The notes under the pieces: model-generated | Databases searched by the model: none | Seen by the model: only the letters and a program-made list of their open reading frames with translations | Told to the model about the DNA's origin: nothing | Translations under genes and position numbers: made by a program | NCBI GenBank assembly: GCA_963555705.1 | Contig: OY743177.1 | Coordinates: 1,550,001-1,614,000, forward strand | Reading direction: 5' to 3' | Source of the DNA: Ligustrum vulgare | Taxonomy: Eukaryota; Streptophyta; Magnoliopsida; Lamiales; Oleaceae | Length of the DNA: 64,000 bases | Part shown: positions 1 to 10,389 of the stretch, one piece after another | How the letters are laid out: each line of letters opens with the position of its first letter | Numbering within the stretch: the first letter of the stretch is position 1

Positions 1-700
1 TTGGCATATGTACTCCAAAGATGAAAATGAAAGAAAATCAAAAACAAAGAGAGGATGATATATATTTTGCATATCAAATTGTGAAGAATAGGACACCCAA
101 ATAGTCCTATTTATAGAGCATGAAAGGGTGTGGACGAGATGGTTGAAGCCAAACCATGCACCATTTCCAAACCATGCACATTTACGAAAATGTGTCTTTT
201 CTATGGACAACCGTGCGGTCGCACATCTTTACGCAAAAAGCTAGAAATAAAATTTGACCAAACCATGTGATCGCACGATTTTCCAACCATGCGATCGCAC
301 GGTCAAACATTTTGACCCGATTTCGTCTTTTTTCGTAATTTCTCATTCATCCGATATTGGTTATCGAAATGACAAATATACCTTTTAATATATGCAGAGA
401 AATCAAAATTCTCTTTCGGGGACGTTCCCCCCCCCCCACGAGGGGCGCTGCCCCCTCGACCTGATAGGGCATGTCGATTCTGTTTGTGCGTCTCGAAGCG
501 GCAAATTAATTTTGCCTAAACGGATTGGGTCGGATTTGAGTATTTGTCCAAATTCGACACAAAGTCACTTTAATCGATTTTCAATTCTCGATTTATTAAC
601 CAATATTCAACACAAGAAACCCGAATACAGGGAAAGAAAAGATATGAGAATTTTCAATGACAAATATGTGCATGTACGGTAATTCATATACGGTATACCT
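1..700. other. Unassigned repeat-like DNA at left edge
   Basis: No gene is visible. Three near-copies of a short motif of the form CCATGCGATCGCACG lie at about 210-305. A GC-rich patch with a run of C lies at about 415-470. This mix resembles the LTR of a large retrotransposon running off the left edge, but no LTR end or target duplication can be seen, so the assignment is a guess. Confidence 0.3.
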
Positions 701-702
701 GC

Positions 703-901
703 AAGGTTAGGAACTCCTGGCGGATGGTTTGAGGAGAATCTGACTTTTTCGCTTTAAACATCTTGAGAGCTTCAGAGCAGTTGTGAAGCTGGTAGGCTGT
801 GAGGGAAAGTCTTGGAGGCTTCGAATCAGCAGAGAAGTCGAAAGAAGTGGAGACCGAGACGATGAAATGGCATGGGCAATAGGTTTTCCGGTGGCAGCCA
901 T
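703..901 (-). CDS. Possible first coding exon of an unidentified gene
   Basis: On the minus strand an ATG at 901 sits in a good plant context (GGCAATGGCTGCC). A TTTATAAA box lies about 120 bp upstream (1021-1028), and a plausible splice donor (TTGCAG followed by GTATAC) follows near 702. The frame from that ATG encodes a Ser/Arg-rich, acid-poor stretch of 64 residues that could be an organelle-targeting peptide. It stops at 707, a few bases before the donor. The product is therefore either tiny or broken, or the donor is wrong. I do not recognise the protein. The rest of any gene would lie beyond position 1. Confidence 0.25.
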
Positions 902-1028
902 TGCCGATCTGCGACCGCGCAAACGATTCGAGGCGATGTTACCCGTGGCTCCCGAAATCACGAAACTCACTCTGTTTTTACTTCTGTTTGCTTGTGTTCA
1001 GGTGTCCAATCAATAGCCCGTTTATAAA

Positions 1029-2603
1029 GGACAACGTCCATTTTTTCAATCGAGAAGAGCTTTACACTCTGTTCGGCGGCCACGGGGTGTCTGTATTTTT
1101 TTTTTTCTTTTCCAGGAAAAATGTGTGATTGTTAAAAAAATTGGTTTATAATCTTGTTTTTCTACGATTATCAAACGCTCATTTAATCAATCGAAATTAT
1201 TGATATTTTTAAAAATTGTCCATTAAATTATTGTCACTTGCACAACACATTCACGTGACAATATTGTTGGAATAGTATCCAAATTCAATTAGTTGAGCCT
1301 GGTCTCAAGTCCATTATCTCTACCCTAATTAGGTTTAACGTAAACCTATAAGTACTAGATTGATTACAAGACAATAGGATTTTTTGAGTCGTCTTGGGTT
1401 GCTAATACAACATCTTTCAAATCCCAACTTGCTGTGGATTACTGTCATAGTTGAACGATTGGATGACTGTGGAGACAAGATTCCTACATCATGTGCCGTA
1501 CAATTCTTAATACAAATTATATTTAAATGCAAGGTTGATCCAGACTTTGATTTCGAGTTTTTTAATTTCCACTGTGTATGCATGACCCGAAACCTTACAA
1601 ATACGTGGGCCCAAAAACTCGCCATCAGTTCGAATTGCAAGTTGTAACTTGTTGCATGATGTCGAAATCGTTAATAATCATCGGTTGATTATATGGCAAT
1701 GAATTCGTTAACAATCCTTATACACACTGTCTGTCATACTATAGCAGCTGGCGATACCCGAAGCTATTACCTTAACAGTATGTAGGAGGATATTAAAGGC
1801 AACAAATCGTAACAAGGTAGATATACCAGAAGGTGTATAGACGTCCTAAAACAATGCTTTCGATTATAGGTATTTGAAGACAACTCGTTCTCCAACGGAA
1901 AATGCTACTTTGCAACCCTATGATGCCACATTGGATGATCGAATTGTTGTGAGCTATTGATTTTGATGATGATGTGATTGGTAACAAAATAGATGATTGA
2001 CATGTATATAGATGTAAAACTTAATGTCAAATTTTCGGTTCCTGTAACATAATTGTTCTCTAACTATAAGCACCAATAGGTGCAAAGCTTTTTGGTGTAG
2101 AGTTCACCGAATAACATGTGGTAGTGATTCTGCGACATAAATTGGTAAAATTAGTGATCTGCAAGATAAATTTGTAATATTATTAATTGATAAACATACT
2201 TAGGACGATACACTTTAGCTTCTGTTTGGTAAATTTTGTTTATAAACGGTCATGTAACAATATATCTCATTGAACAAGTTTTTTGAGAAATCAACAATTT
2301 CGATTGATCAAAAATTCATGCCAATCATTTTTTTATTTTTTAGTACCAAAGAAATGTCATCACATTGTTTTTTTATAAATAATATTTATAAATAATTTAT
2401 CAAATAGAGACTTAGTGAAAACCCGTTGATTAATGTGGATTCGGTGAGAGACTGAGAGCTATTGACCAATGGTGGATTGGGTGAGAGTCATTGACCAATA
2501 ATTAGGTGTCTACTTTAGCTTTTTGGGTGGCAATTATTGTAAACAATATGCTTGTAATAATAGTTAAAGGATAGTTGGAGTCCAAGCAAATTCTAGATTT
2601 ATT
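1029..2603. other. Intergenic, nothing recognised
   Basis: AT-rich sequence with short open frames on both strands that show no family motif, no start context and no consistent frame. I see no gene or classifiable repeat. Confidence 0.4.
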
Positions 2604-2616
2604 AAGAATGAGTTGT

Positions 2617-2844
2617 TGTTGCTCCCAGGGCACATCTTCCAACGGTGAAAGAGATGGTGATTTAAAGACCAGTCTCGTTTGATTAGGAGTTCGAATTCGA
2701 CCCTTATCAAGTTAAAAGGTAAGCCCTCACCATGCACTCTGGAAGGTATAACCTGTGATTTACATCATTTACTAAGGTCCATGACAGGGTCGGTGGAGGC
2801 CCTCAAGGTTGGGGCTCAACCTTTTTTTTTTTTTTTTTTTTTTT
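2617..2844 (+). mobile_element. tRNA-derived SINE with poly(T) tail
   Basis: The 13-bp sequence AAGAATGAGTTGT occurs at 2604-2616 and again at 2845-2857, exactly flanking this segment, which is the mark of a SINE target-site duplication. The body has a B-box-like GAGTTCGAATTCGA at about 2690. It ends in a T run of more than 20 bases, just before the second duplication. Length (about 228 bp) and tail suit a plant tRNA-derived SINE. The A box is weak. Confidence 0.75.
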
Positions 2845-3059
2845 AAGAATGAGTTGTCTTGGAATCCCACTTTTTATACAAAAATGAAACATGGTATCTT
2901 TGCTTCGAGAATAAGCCTAAAAATTTGTTTTTTATGTGAAGATCTATTCTAAATAGTTCCTTTACTCTTCGAGAATTTGCAAGAAATCATCAAGGCATAG
3001 ACTGAGAAGTAAGATGGAAGATTAAGACGCGAATAAGAATTTATTGAGAGGGAAGTAGT

Positions 3060-3182
3060 AGAAGCCTCCTCCACATTTGAGCAATTGTGAGCTCTACGAT
3101 GAAAATTCTTGCAATCAAGATTATAAGACAAGAATGCCATTATGATATTTCTCCATGAACCTATTCCGAGGGTGTAGACGCA
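3060..3182 (-). pseudogene. Possible F-box associated-domain scrap
   Basis: One reading frame on the minus strand encodes VYTLGIGSWRNI followed by about 30 residues. This is close to VYTLGTGSWRGI-type strings in F-box associated domains, including the nearly complete F-box gene at 14904-16049 (MYTLGTGSWRGIG). Nothing else of the domain is clear and no F-box is present. It may be a dispersed relic of the same gene family, or chance. Confidence 0.3.
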
Positions 3183-3239
3183 AGCTCGAGCCTGTCTAGA
3201 GGCCTGTGAGGCCAATGTCTCAGGGCCCAAGCCCCTTCC

Positions 3240-4073
3240 TTGCAGCTGTAGGTTTTTATCTTGGGCCAGAACTTAATTTTAGTTTGAAATTTGCTTTTTG
3301 AGGGGAATTTGGGGGTTATACCAACCATTGAAACCCTTTAATGAAAAATACATCTCCAATTATTTATTAATGAAAAAAATACTATTTCATGAAATATATT
3401 TTGTGAAAATATCCTTTTACCAAACCTTGAGATAAAATAGGAAAAATTGAAATGCTAACTAATTGATTTTGCATTTATATAATTTCGCTGTGAAGAAACG
3501 TTCTTCCAATTGGGTAGGGAATGTGCGATTTTGGCCCATTTGACAAATTTAACATCTCTTAAATGCCACAAGAGTTTTCCGTTTGACACGTCGGGTTTTC
3601 TATTAAGACATATGGACTCAAATGGGTGGAGTGATGGATGGAAAATGGTTAAAGAAAGATGGATCAGTAACGGATAATATTCTCAAGTTGGATGAGCAAG
3701 TAAAAATGATGGGTAAAATTGGATGATCATTCATTTAATTTACTCATTTTTTTTGGTGTTTGTATCACCACTTGGTCCCAAGTAAAGCTAATGGGATTAA
3801 TTGGTAGGAAAAAAATCAACATGTTGCAACATAAGTCCCTCACTTACTATTTAATATAACCTTGAGTCCTTAACTTCTTCAAAATTGAAAACTAAATTCC
3901 CAAGTGTCTATTTTAATTTATCTTAGTCCCTTAAATATTTTTAGTTATAAAATAAAACCCGTAAAATCAATTTACTTAATTTAAGCCTTCATGAATATAT
4001 ATATTCAATTTAAGTCCTTATTTTACTTTGACTTTGACCAATTAAACTCTTGACTAGTATTAAAAATGGGTTG
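3240..4073. other. Intergenic, nothing recognised
   Basis: AT-rich DNA with poly-purine stretches and several phrases built on AGTCC and CTTAA that look like eroded repeats. No gene or bounded element is supported. Confidence 0.35.
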
Positions 4074-4229
4074 TTACACCTTGAATATCCTTATTGCAAA
4101 CTACGGATTAGATTTGATGACATTGTTGATGCCAATGAATCAATGATCCGTTTGTGGATCCAATTATTTTTGGGTTATTTGTATGATGAGAGTCTGGTGA
4201 CTGAACCCAATTTCAAGGAGAAGAAGTAG
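4074..4229 (+). pseudogene. Exon-like open frame, unidentified product
   Basis: An open frame of 51 codons ends at TAG (4227-4229). Its composition is protein-like rather than random-AT: it includes IRFDDIVDAN and ends with TEPNFKEKK. It has no ATG near its start, so it would be a terminal exon or a fragment. It lies about 140 bp upstream of an LTR element whose insertion would have hit the 3' flank. I cannot assign a family. Confidence 0.3.
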
Positions 4230-4236
4230 TGGGTTA

Positions 4237-4363
4237 GAAGGTATCTGGATATACCTTCGGCAATATATGGATGTTGTTTGATGGAATATATGATTCTTGA
4301 GTTTGAAGGTATCTGGTTATACCTTCGGCAATATATGGATGTTGTTTGATGGAATATATGTTT
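4237..4363 (+). repeat. 68-bp tandem duplication
   Basis: The unit starting GAAGGTATCTGG at 4237 is repeated at 4305 with few changes. The second copy runs into the target duplication of the LTR element that follows. Confidence 0.8.
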
Positions 4364-4368
4364 GACGG

Positions 4369-4542
4369 TATTATAAATTCTTTTTTAATGAATACGTTAT
4401 CCATACATTTCTCTATAAATATGGATTGTAGGGATAAACATTGGTGATACTTGGATGATAATGAGAATGGTTTTCTCCCTAATTTCATTCTCTCCGTCGA
4501 CCTTTCTTATATCGTTGTTATGATTTTGATAGTTTTATAACA
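4369..4542 (+). repeat. 5' LTR of the LOG-carrying element
   Basis: 174-bp direct repeat, with TATTATAAATTC at its left end and TTTTATAACA at its right. It holds CTATAAATA, a likely TATA box. It lacks the canonical TG start, so its outer edge may be off by a base or two, but the GACGG duplications support these limits. Confidence 0.85.
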
Positions 4543-4572
4543 CGTTATCAGCGAGAGTTTCTAGCCAATTGA
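4543..4572 (+). other. Primer-binding region of LTR element
   Basis: CGTTATCAGCGAGAG begins immediately after the LTR. The TATCAG core matches the fragment-type primer sites common in plant copia elements. The exact tRNA partner is not determined here. Confidence 0.45.
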
Positions 4573-5031
4573 GTGATACGACGGGAGTATGCTCTACAGT
4601 TGCATCTAAATGATGAGTCTCTGTATCAAAAACCTGATTATTACAAATCAATGTTTTCCTCTCTCAAATCAAACACTTTTGGCTTCAGAAAACAACACAC
4701 ATATTGTAGATCTGAAAAATTTGGAAAATTCGAAAATTTCAAAGCTGATCTACGCAAAACCGTATATCCAATTGACGATCAGAGACCAGATCTGGAATCA
4801 CGGCGGCGAGACGAATCTCCGGCACTGGCGCGTGTCGACGACGGCGGCTGCACGTGGGGGCGCGTGCGGAGTTTCCCGATGACGGTGTCAAAAGGCAGTT
4901 TGTTCAGATCAACGTTTTGGATTTTTCTATGGTCTTACTTTTCTGTTTGGTGCAGTTTTGGTCATTTTCCGGTGGTCGAACGTGGCGGCTTCATAAATAC
5001 TATTTTTGAAGCAATTCCGGCGAGATTTTGA
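4573..5031 (+). other. 152-codon open frame in the element leader
   Basis: Open frame starting with ATA-derived or nearby codons just after the primer site. Its middle is GC-rich and Arg-rich, coding for strings such as ESRRRDESPAL. Plant copia leaders often have such GC-rich tracts, and there is no gag motif or zinc knuckle. I read it as leader DNA rather than a gene. Confidence 0.2.
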
Positions 5032-5183
5032 AATTCGGACCAAAAGTAAGTTTGTTCTAAATTAAATTTCAAATATATTGACGATTTCGATTTATCCATA
5101 TGGGCAATATATTAAAATATGGACAATTCTGCCCTTGGCAATTCATAAAAGTATAATAATCGTAAATTAACGATTAATATGTA

Positions 5184-5375
5184 ATCAATTGAATTATATT
5201 ATACTGCCACCTACATGGTCGGTTTTACCACCTACATGGTTGGCTTTACCAGCTTTAATTATATTATGTCATCGCCTATATGGTCGGTTTATCAATTGAA
5301 TTATATTATACTGCCACCTACATGGTCGGTTTTACCGCCTACATGGTTGGCTTTACCAGCTTTAATTATATCATT
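5184..5375 (+). repeat. 107-bp tandem duplication inside LTR element
   Basis: The block containing CCACCTACATGGTCGG and CTACATGGTTGGC starts at 5184 and again at 5291, with only scattered substitutions. Confidence 0.85.
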
Positions 5376-5550
5376 ACATATATTCAATTGATAGTAAAAA
5401 CACCACAGTTGTTGGTTAATTCTAACATATTAGAGAATGTTGTAAATATATATATACATGGTGGTATAACCCCAGTATTATTATTGTTAATATATACACA
5501 ATATTATTTGATATTTCATTTAATGGTACCAGAAGTTATCATTACCAAAA

Positions 5551-5870
5551 AGTTGGTGAATGTTGATAAAAATATTTTATCAAACGGTACCAGAAGTTAT
5601 CATTATCTGTATTGAAAAGATAAGATAAAAATGAATTATCCAACAAGAAAAATGTTGATGTATGATAAAATAATATCACATGATAGCACGGATATGGCTA
5701 ATGTGAAAATAGTTGGTGAATGTTGATAAAAATATTTTATCAAACGGTACCAGAAGTTACCATTATCTATATTGAAAAGATAGATAAAAATGAATTATTC
5801 AACAAGAAAAATGTTGATGTATGATAAAATAATATCAAATGATAGCACGAATATGACTAATGTGAAAATA
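5551..5870 (+). repeat. 160-bp tandem duplication inside LTR element
   Basis: AGTTGGTGAATGTTGATAAA begins at 5551 and again at 5711, and the following 150 bases match closely. The motif ACCAGAAGT recurs here and through the rest of the interior. Confidence 0.85.
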
Positions 5871-5915
5871 ATCTCATCAGTGTTATGAGATGAATATTAG
5901 ATGATAAGTTTCTGG

Positions 5916-6634
5916 AAAAGTTCTTGCACGAGCACTTATGTATTCCAGAAGAAATACATTTTTACTCCAGAAAAGTTCTTGGACGAGCACTTATGTATTC
6001 CAGAAGAAGTAAATATTTACTCCAGAAGAAGTAAAAATTATCATCTAAACATACTGATATGATATTATTATTATTGCTCCTGAAGAAGTATAAACGAGTC
6101 ATACATGCAAAATACAAAAGGGGAAACATTTATGATCCTCAAAATTAGATATGTGTTTCGGGAGTAGCCGTATCCTACCACCTCTGACTTTTTGAGGAAA
6201 CAAAGAAAATGGTGTGTCTCAAGAGTGAGAATACTCCGTACTCTACCATCACCTATTCTAGGGTTCACAAAGAAAAGTTCTTGCACGAGCACTTATGTAT
6301 TCCAGAAGAAGTACATTTTTACTCCATAAAAGTTCTTGGACGAGCACTTATGTATTCCAGAAGAAGTAAATATTTACTCCAGAAGAAGTAAAAATTATCA
6401 TCTAAACATACTGATATGATATTATTATTATTGCTCCTGAAGAAGTATAAACGAGTCATACATGCAAAATACAAAAGGGGAAACATTTATGATCCTCAAA
6501 ATTAGATATGTGTTTCGGGAGTAGCCGTATCCTACCACCTCTGACTTTTTGAGGAAATAAAGAAAATGGTGTGTCTCAAGAGTGAGAATACTCCGTACTC
6601 TACCATCACCTATTCTAGGGATCACAAAGATAAG
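5916..6634 (+). repeat. 357-bp tandem duplication beside LOG
   Basis: The unit from AAAAGTTCTTGCACGAGC at 5916 recurs at 6273 almost unchanged. The second copy breaks off within the end of the LOG reading frame (about 6630): LOG's stop codon lies in repeat-derived sequence. The LOG 3' junction is therefore at this boundary, and the last few LOG residues come from the element. Confidence 0.85.
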
Positions 6635-7275
6635 TTTACATTAACCGGACTCCATTTTCGCTTGATTCCCCTTCCTTGCGACCAATTTATCTTAACTCCT
6701 GCTGGATCCTGTATGGGGACATATGATTGCAACTTATCCAACAGTTCCTCGATAGTAGGAGCAGAAATAAGGATTCTCCTAGAAAATGGAGAGATGAATC
6801 CCTGTTCCACAACATAATCAAGAAATGTTAGCAAACCATCAAAGAAATTGTTAACATTTAAAAGCCCAATAGGCTTAGTATGGAGATCTAGTTGAATCCA
6901 TGAGGTAATATTAAAGATTTCTTCTAAAGTACCAAAACCTCCAGGCAGGGCTATAAAGGCATCAGAACCATATAGCATGCAGGTTATGCGTTCATGGATA
7001 GATAAGGTTTGTACTTCATGCCCTCGTGTTTTGCCTGCGATATCAGCTAAAGGAGTAGGTATAATACCTATCACTCTTGCTTTCTCTACTAGAGCGGATT
7101 GTGAAACACAACCCATCAATCCACTGCTACCTCCTCCATACACGAGAGTGATACCTTTCTCTCCTAATTTCTTTCCAAGATCCACTGCAGCTTCTAGATA
7201 CCCAAAACTTTTTCCTACTTTTGATCCACAAAATACACAGATAGTTTTGATCTGTCGAAGTTTTGATCCTTCCAT
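6622..7275 (-). CDS. LOG: LOG-type cytokinin riboside 5'-monophosphate phosphoribohydrolase, intronless
   Basis: LOG enzymes release active cytokinin bases from cytokinin nucleotides in one step in the cytosol. This frame gives 217 residues, the usual family length, from the ATG at 7275. The extra 54 residues possible upstream look like 5' UTR. It shows the N-terminal CVFCGS, the glycine loop GGGSSGLMG (residues 47-55) and the signature PGGFGTLEE (111-119). The segment usually like HQRKAEM reads HERITCM (94-100): the Arg is kept but the neighbouring Lys and Glu are replaced, so activity is uncertain. Plant LOG genes normally have several introns and this copy has none, so it looks like a retrocopy. 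It lies antisense inside an LTR element. The C-terminal tail after the SYVP segment is divergent and ends in repeat-derived codons. Confidence 0.88.
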   Translation of the reverse strand: MEGSKLRQIKTICVFCGSKVGKSFGYLEAAVDLGKKLGEKGITLVYGGGSSGLMGCVSQSALVEKARVIGIIPTPLADIAGKTRGHEVQTLSIHERITCMLYGSDAFIALPGGFGTLEEIFNITSWIQLDLHTKPIGLLNVNNFFDGLLTFLDYVVEQGFISPFSRRILISAPTIEELLDKLQSYVPIQDPAGVKINWSQGRGIKRKWSPVNVNLSL

Positions 7276-7539
7276 CTTTGAGAGAATAAGGAAGGAAAAA
7301 CTTATGAGAAAATGATATTTTGGGATGCATGAAATTGTGAAAATCATTGGCTTTTTTAAACTTGAAAAAACTTCACTATTTACTACTCGTATTTCGAAAA
7401 AGTGAAGATTTACTTTTGACAAAATCACTCTACTCACCTTTCGGTGATTTAATATTTTTAACCAGCCTTTATCAAAACTCGATAAAGGAAACAGAAAAAT
7501 ATTTTATATGTGCATATATATCAAATGATTTACCTTGTA

Positions 7540-7743
7540 TTAATGCTGCATAGCCAAAACATCATTGTTTATAACAGCTTGGCAAACAGGATCTTTTGCT
7601 ACTATATTTTTGAGACTATAACGGTTTTTATCCTTGTTAAATTGAGCATATAAGGAAAGGAGCTCACGCTGCACATACCCACTAGGGTGCATCTCAAGAG
7701 TCAATCGGATATCATCTAATGACTCCTTACTCAGTCCACGGAT
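7540..7743 (-). pseudogene. Exon-like fragment upstream of LOG, unidentified
   Basis: A 67-codon frame on the same strand as LOG, about 265 bp upstream of its start, reads like real coding sequence (HPSGYVQRELLSLYAQFN, then KNIVAKDPVCQAV). It is bounded by an in-frame TAG upstream and a TAA at 7540-7542. A splice-donor-like AAG|GTAAAT follows the stop. I do not recognise the family. It may be a second captured host fragment, or part of the transcript that gave rise to the LOG copy. Confidence 0.35.
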
Positions 7744-8792
7744 CTAGCCTTCTTCCCAAATCATCTATTTAAATGCATTATTCAACGCGTGAAAGAGCGG
7801 TGGCTCCGCGTGTCAGTGATATCGATTCCATCAAGAAATAATGGAATAAATTATTGAAAAGGTGGGAATAATAAAATAATGTGTCATTACCTTTTTCGAT
7901 ATAAGGGAAGATTTGGCGACAAAATTGAGATCATGAGATATTTCCTTGGATATTGTACCTGATTTTTCAGTATACTAAAAGTAATAAAGGTATACTGATT
8001 TGAACTATACAGAAATACGTACTGATGAAATGAATACTGTATTGAACCAAAATTTCATACATATGTACAAGTGAAATATCTTGCTGGACCAGAAGTTCAT
8101 ACGTACAAGTGAAATATGTATGTAGTATGGACCAGAAGCTCATAAATGAAATATACATTGTATTGAACCAGAAGTTTAGCGATATTGTATTGAATTAAAT
8201 ATTCATACATAGAAATGAAATAAAACCGTATTGAACCAGAAGTTCTATAATAAACGGTTAGATTATCAAAAGTTTCAAATTATTTTCTATGAGAAATTGT
8301 TTATCATACAACAATATTCTATGTAAAACAAGGATTAGCTCAAGAAGCTTTATGATTTGTAAAAGTGCGATATACATACACTCCACCAAAGCGCACTGAG
8401 ATATATGATTGAGATTATATCTCTAAAAGAATGACATGTGTTATGGCATTTTAGTAGATTGATAATGTTTGAGAACATTATGAGGAAAACACGCCTGAAG
8501 CGTAATTATGCCTGAAGCATAATGACTATCGATTCCAAAATAAATATCTCTTGAATGATTGAAATGATCCCTTTAAGGCTAAATACTCATGGTGAATAAA
8601 AGAGACATAATTAAATGATGAGATATTCAGGTACCTGATGATAGAACATATACAGAGATCTCTCTATGTTATATTGAGTTGAAATGGAATCGATGAATAA
8701 GTCGACTACATACCCTCTTATGAAAATGAGGTTGATGAAATTATAATACTTTGACCAAGTATATAACCCCAATGTAGGGATTATTGTTCAAG

Positions 8793-8972
8793 GACCTGAA
8801 GTCCAAATACTTAAATGTGTAAAGCCAGTAATTATATGTACAAATGAAAAATATTTCACAGTCGTAAAAGACGACTCGTTGCGACCTGAAGTCCAAATGC
8901 TTAAATGTGTAAAGCCAGTAATTATATGTACAAATGAAAAATATTTCACAGTCGTAAAAGACGACTCGTTGC
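8793..8972 (+). repeat. 90-bp tandem duplication inside LTR element
   Basis: GACCTGAAGTCCAAAT starts at 8793 and 8883, and the two copies are almost identical, including GTCGTAAAAGACGACTCG. Confidence 0.85.
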
Positions 8973-9410
8973 GCGCAAGATTTTTCATAGAACTGGCATG
9001 ACATATGGTGGATAGACTATAGTCTAAATCAATAGCTTGAGCTCTTTGATATACCAATGAGTGAGATCAAAATGTATGATTCTCATCTCGGTACTTTGAG
9101 AGTATTCTTTGATGTACCAGTTGATCGCGGTACGTTGGGATTTCAAGTAAAATGATTGTAGATTATATGTCAAAATTGATATCTATTTCAATGATTGATT
9201 ATGCTCCTGCAAATTAGAAATTGCAGTTTATAAAGTGCAAGAACATACATGTATAAATCATTGAAAAATTCAATATGCCCAGATTAGTATCACTATAGAA
9301 TGATACAAATGACTCCATGATATAATACGTTGAAAGTAAATTGGAGTGTACCATTTATGACATCTGGGAAATTGATTATTCGCTAGAAGTGAATATAAAA
9401 ATGAATATGT

Positions 9411-9525
9411 TTAATTATTCACCAGAAGTGAATTCTAGATTTAATTATTCAACAGAAGTGAATTCTAGATTTTATTATTCACCAGAAATGAATTCTAGAT
9501 TTGATTATTCACCAGAAGTGAAAGA
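9411..9525 (+). repeat. Four 30-bp tandem units
   Basis: ATTATTCACCAGAAGTGAATT-type units of 30 bp repeat four times with small changes. They keep an open frame (FNYSPEVNSR-like peptide), but this follows simply from a unit length divisible by three. Confidence 0.75.
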
Positions 9526-9681
9526 TGCAATCAATAAATTAGTACAACATTGCTTAATATAGCATGTTATGACATCATAAATGAGCTATGAACAAAGCTC
9601 ATCATGAATGATATGTTTGATGAAAAGATACGAGATTGCATCAATATACTTGTGATATTCCATGAAAAGGAATAAATACGC

Positions 9682-10350
9682 GTTGCACACTTTTTCCCTT
9701 AGCTGAGGTTTTGTCCCACAGGGTTTTCCTAGCAAGGTTTTTAATGAGGCAACAGTTGAGGCGTATTGATGAAAATTAATGAGAATACTGCACTCTTTTT
9801 CCCTTCGCTGAGGTTTTGTCCCACAGGGTTTTCCTAGCAAGGTTTTTGAGGCATTATCATAGCTATCGACAAGCTATAATTCAGCAACACATTGTTGTAC
9901 TGGAATGATATCAACAAATGAAGAAAATCATAGACATCTTATGAAGAATGCTATACAAGGAGATTTTTATATTCCAGAAGAAAGATGATATCAATGTTCG
10001 AGAAGTTCAAGAATCCTCAATTGCTCACTTCAGGGGGAGAATCATGCTGTACTCTTTTTCCTTCGTCCAGGTTTTGTCCTACTAGGTTTTCCTGACAAGG
10101 TTTTAACGAGGCAGGGGCTGTACTCCTTTTCCTTGGTTCAGATTTTATCCCACTGGGTTTTACTGACAAGGTTTTAACGAGGCAGCACTAAAGCACTTCA
10201 GAACTTCTATATTCAATACATGATTTGTTATACTGGAACATTAGACTCAACGATTGACGATGACCAACATCAGGGGGAGCAACTGTACTCTTTTTCCTTC
10301 GTTCAAATTTTATCCCATCGGATTTTCTTAGCAAGGTTTTAACGAGGCAC
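9682..10350 (+). repeat. Reiterated copia 3'-end module
   Basis: A module running from ACTCTTTTTCC(C)TTCG to CAAGGTTTT(T)AACGAGGCA occurs about five times (near 9690, 9790, 10050, 10120 and 10285). Two copies are preceded by CATCAGGGGGAG or CTTCAGGGGGAG. It is the kind of sequence found just inside the 3' LTR of many plant copia elements, here multiplied. Confidence 0.65.
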
Positions 10351-10389
10351 ACAATTAAGCAATTGAGCAATAATTCATTAAAGGGGGAG

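Noticed and set aside
392..682. 96-codon plus-strand frame
   Set aside because: Crosses a C run and a GC-rich patch of repeat character. No family motif, and composition changes along the frame.
1335..1647. Overlapping frames on both strands
   Set aside because: Both frames are similar in length with no motif. The double opening reflects low stop density, not two genes.
8741..9057. Two minus-strand frames of about 88 codons
   Set aside because: Each is made of the two copies of the 90-bp tandem repeat read in different frames.
9341..9562. 73-codon frame with repeated YSPEVNSR
   Set aside because: Product of a 30-bp tandem repeat whose length is a multiple of three.
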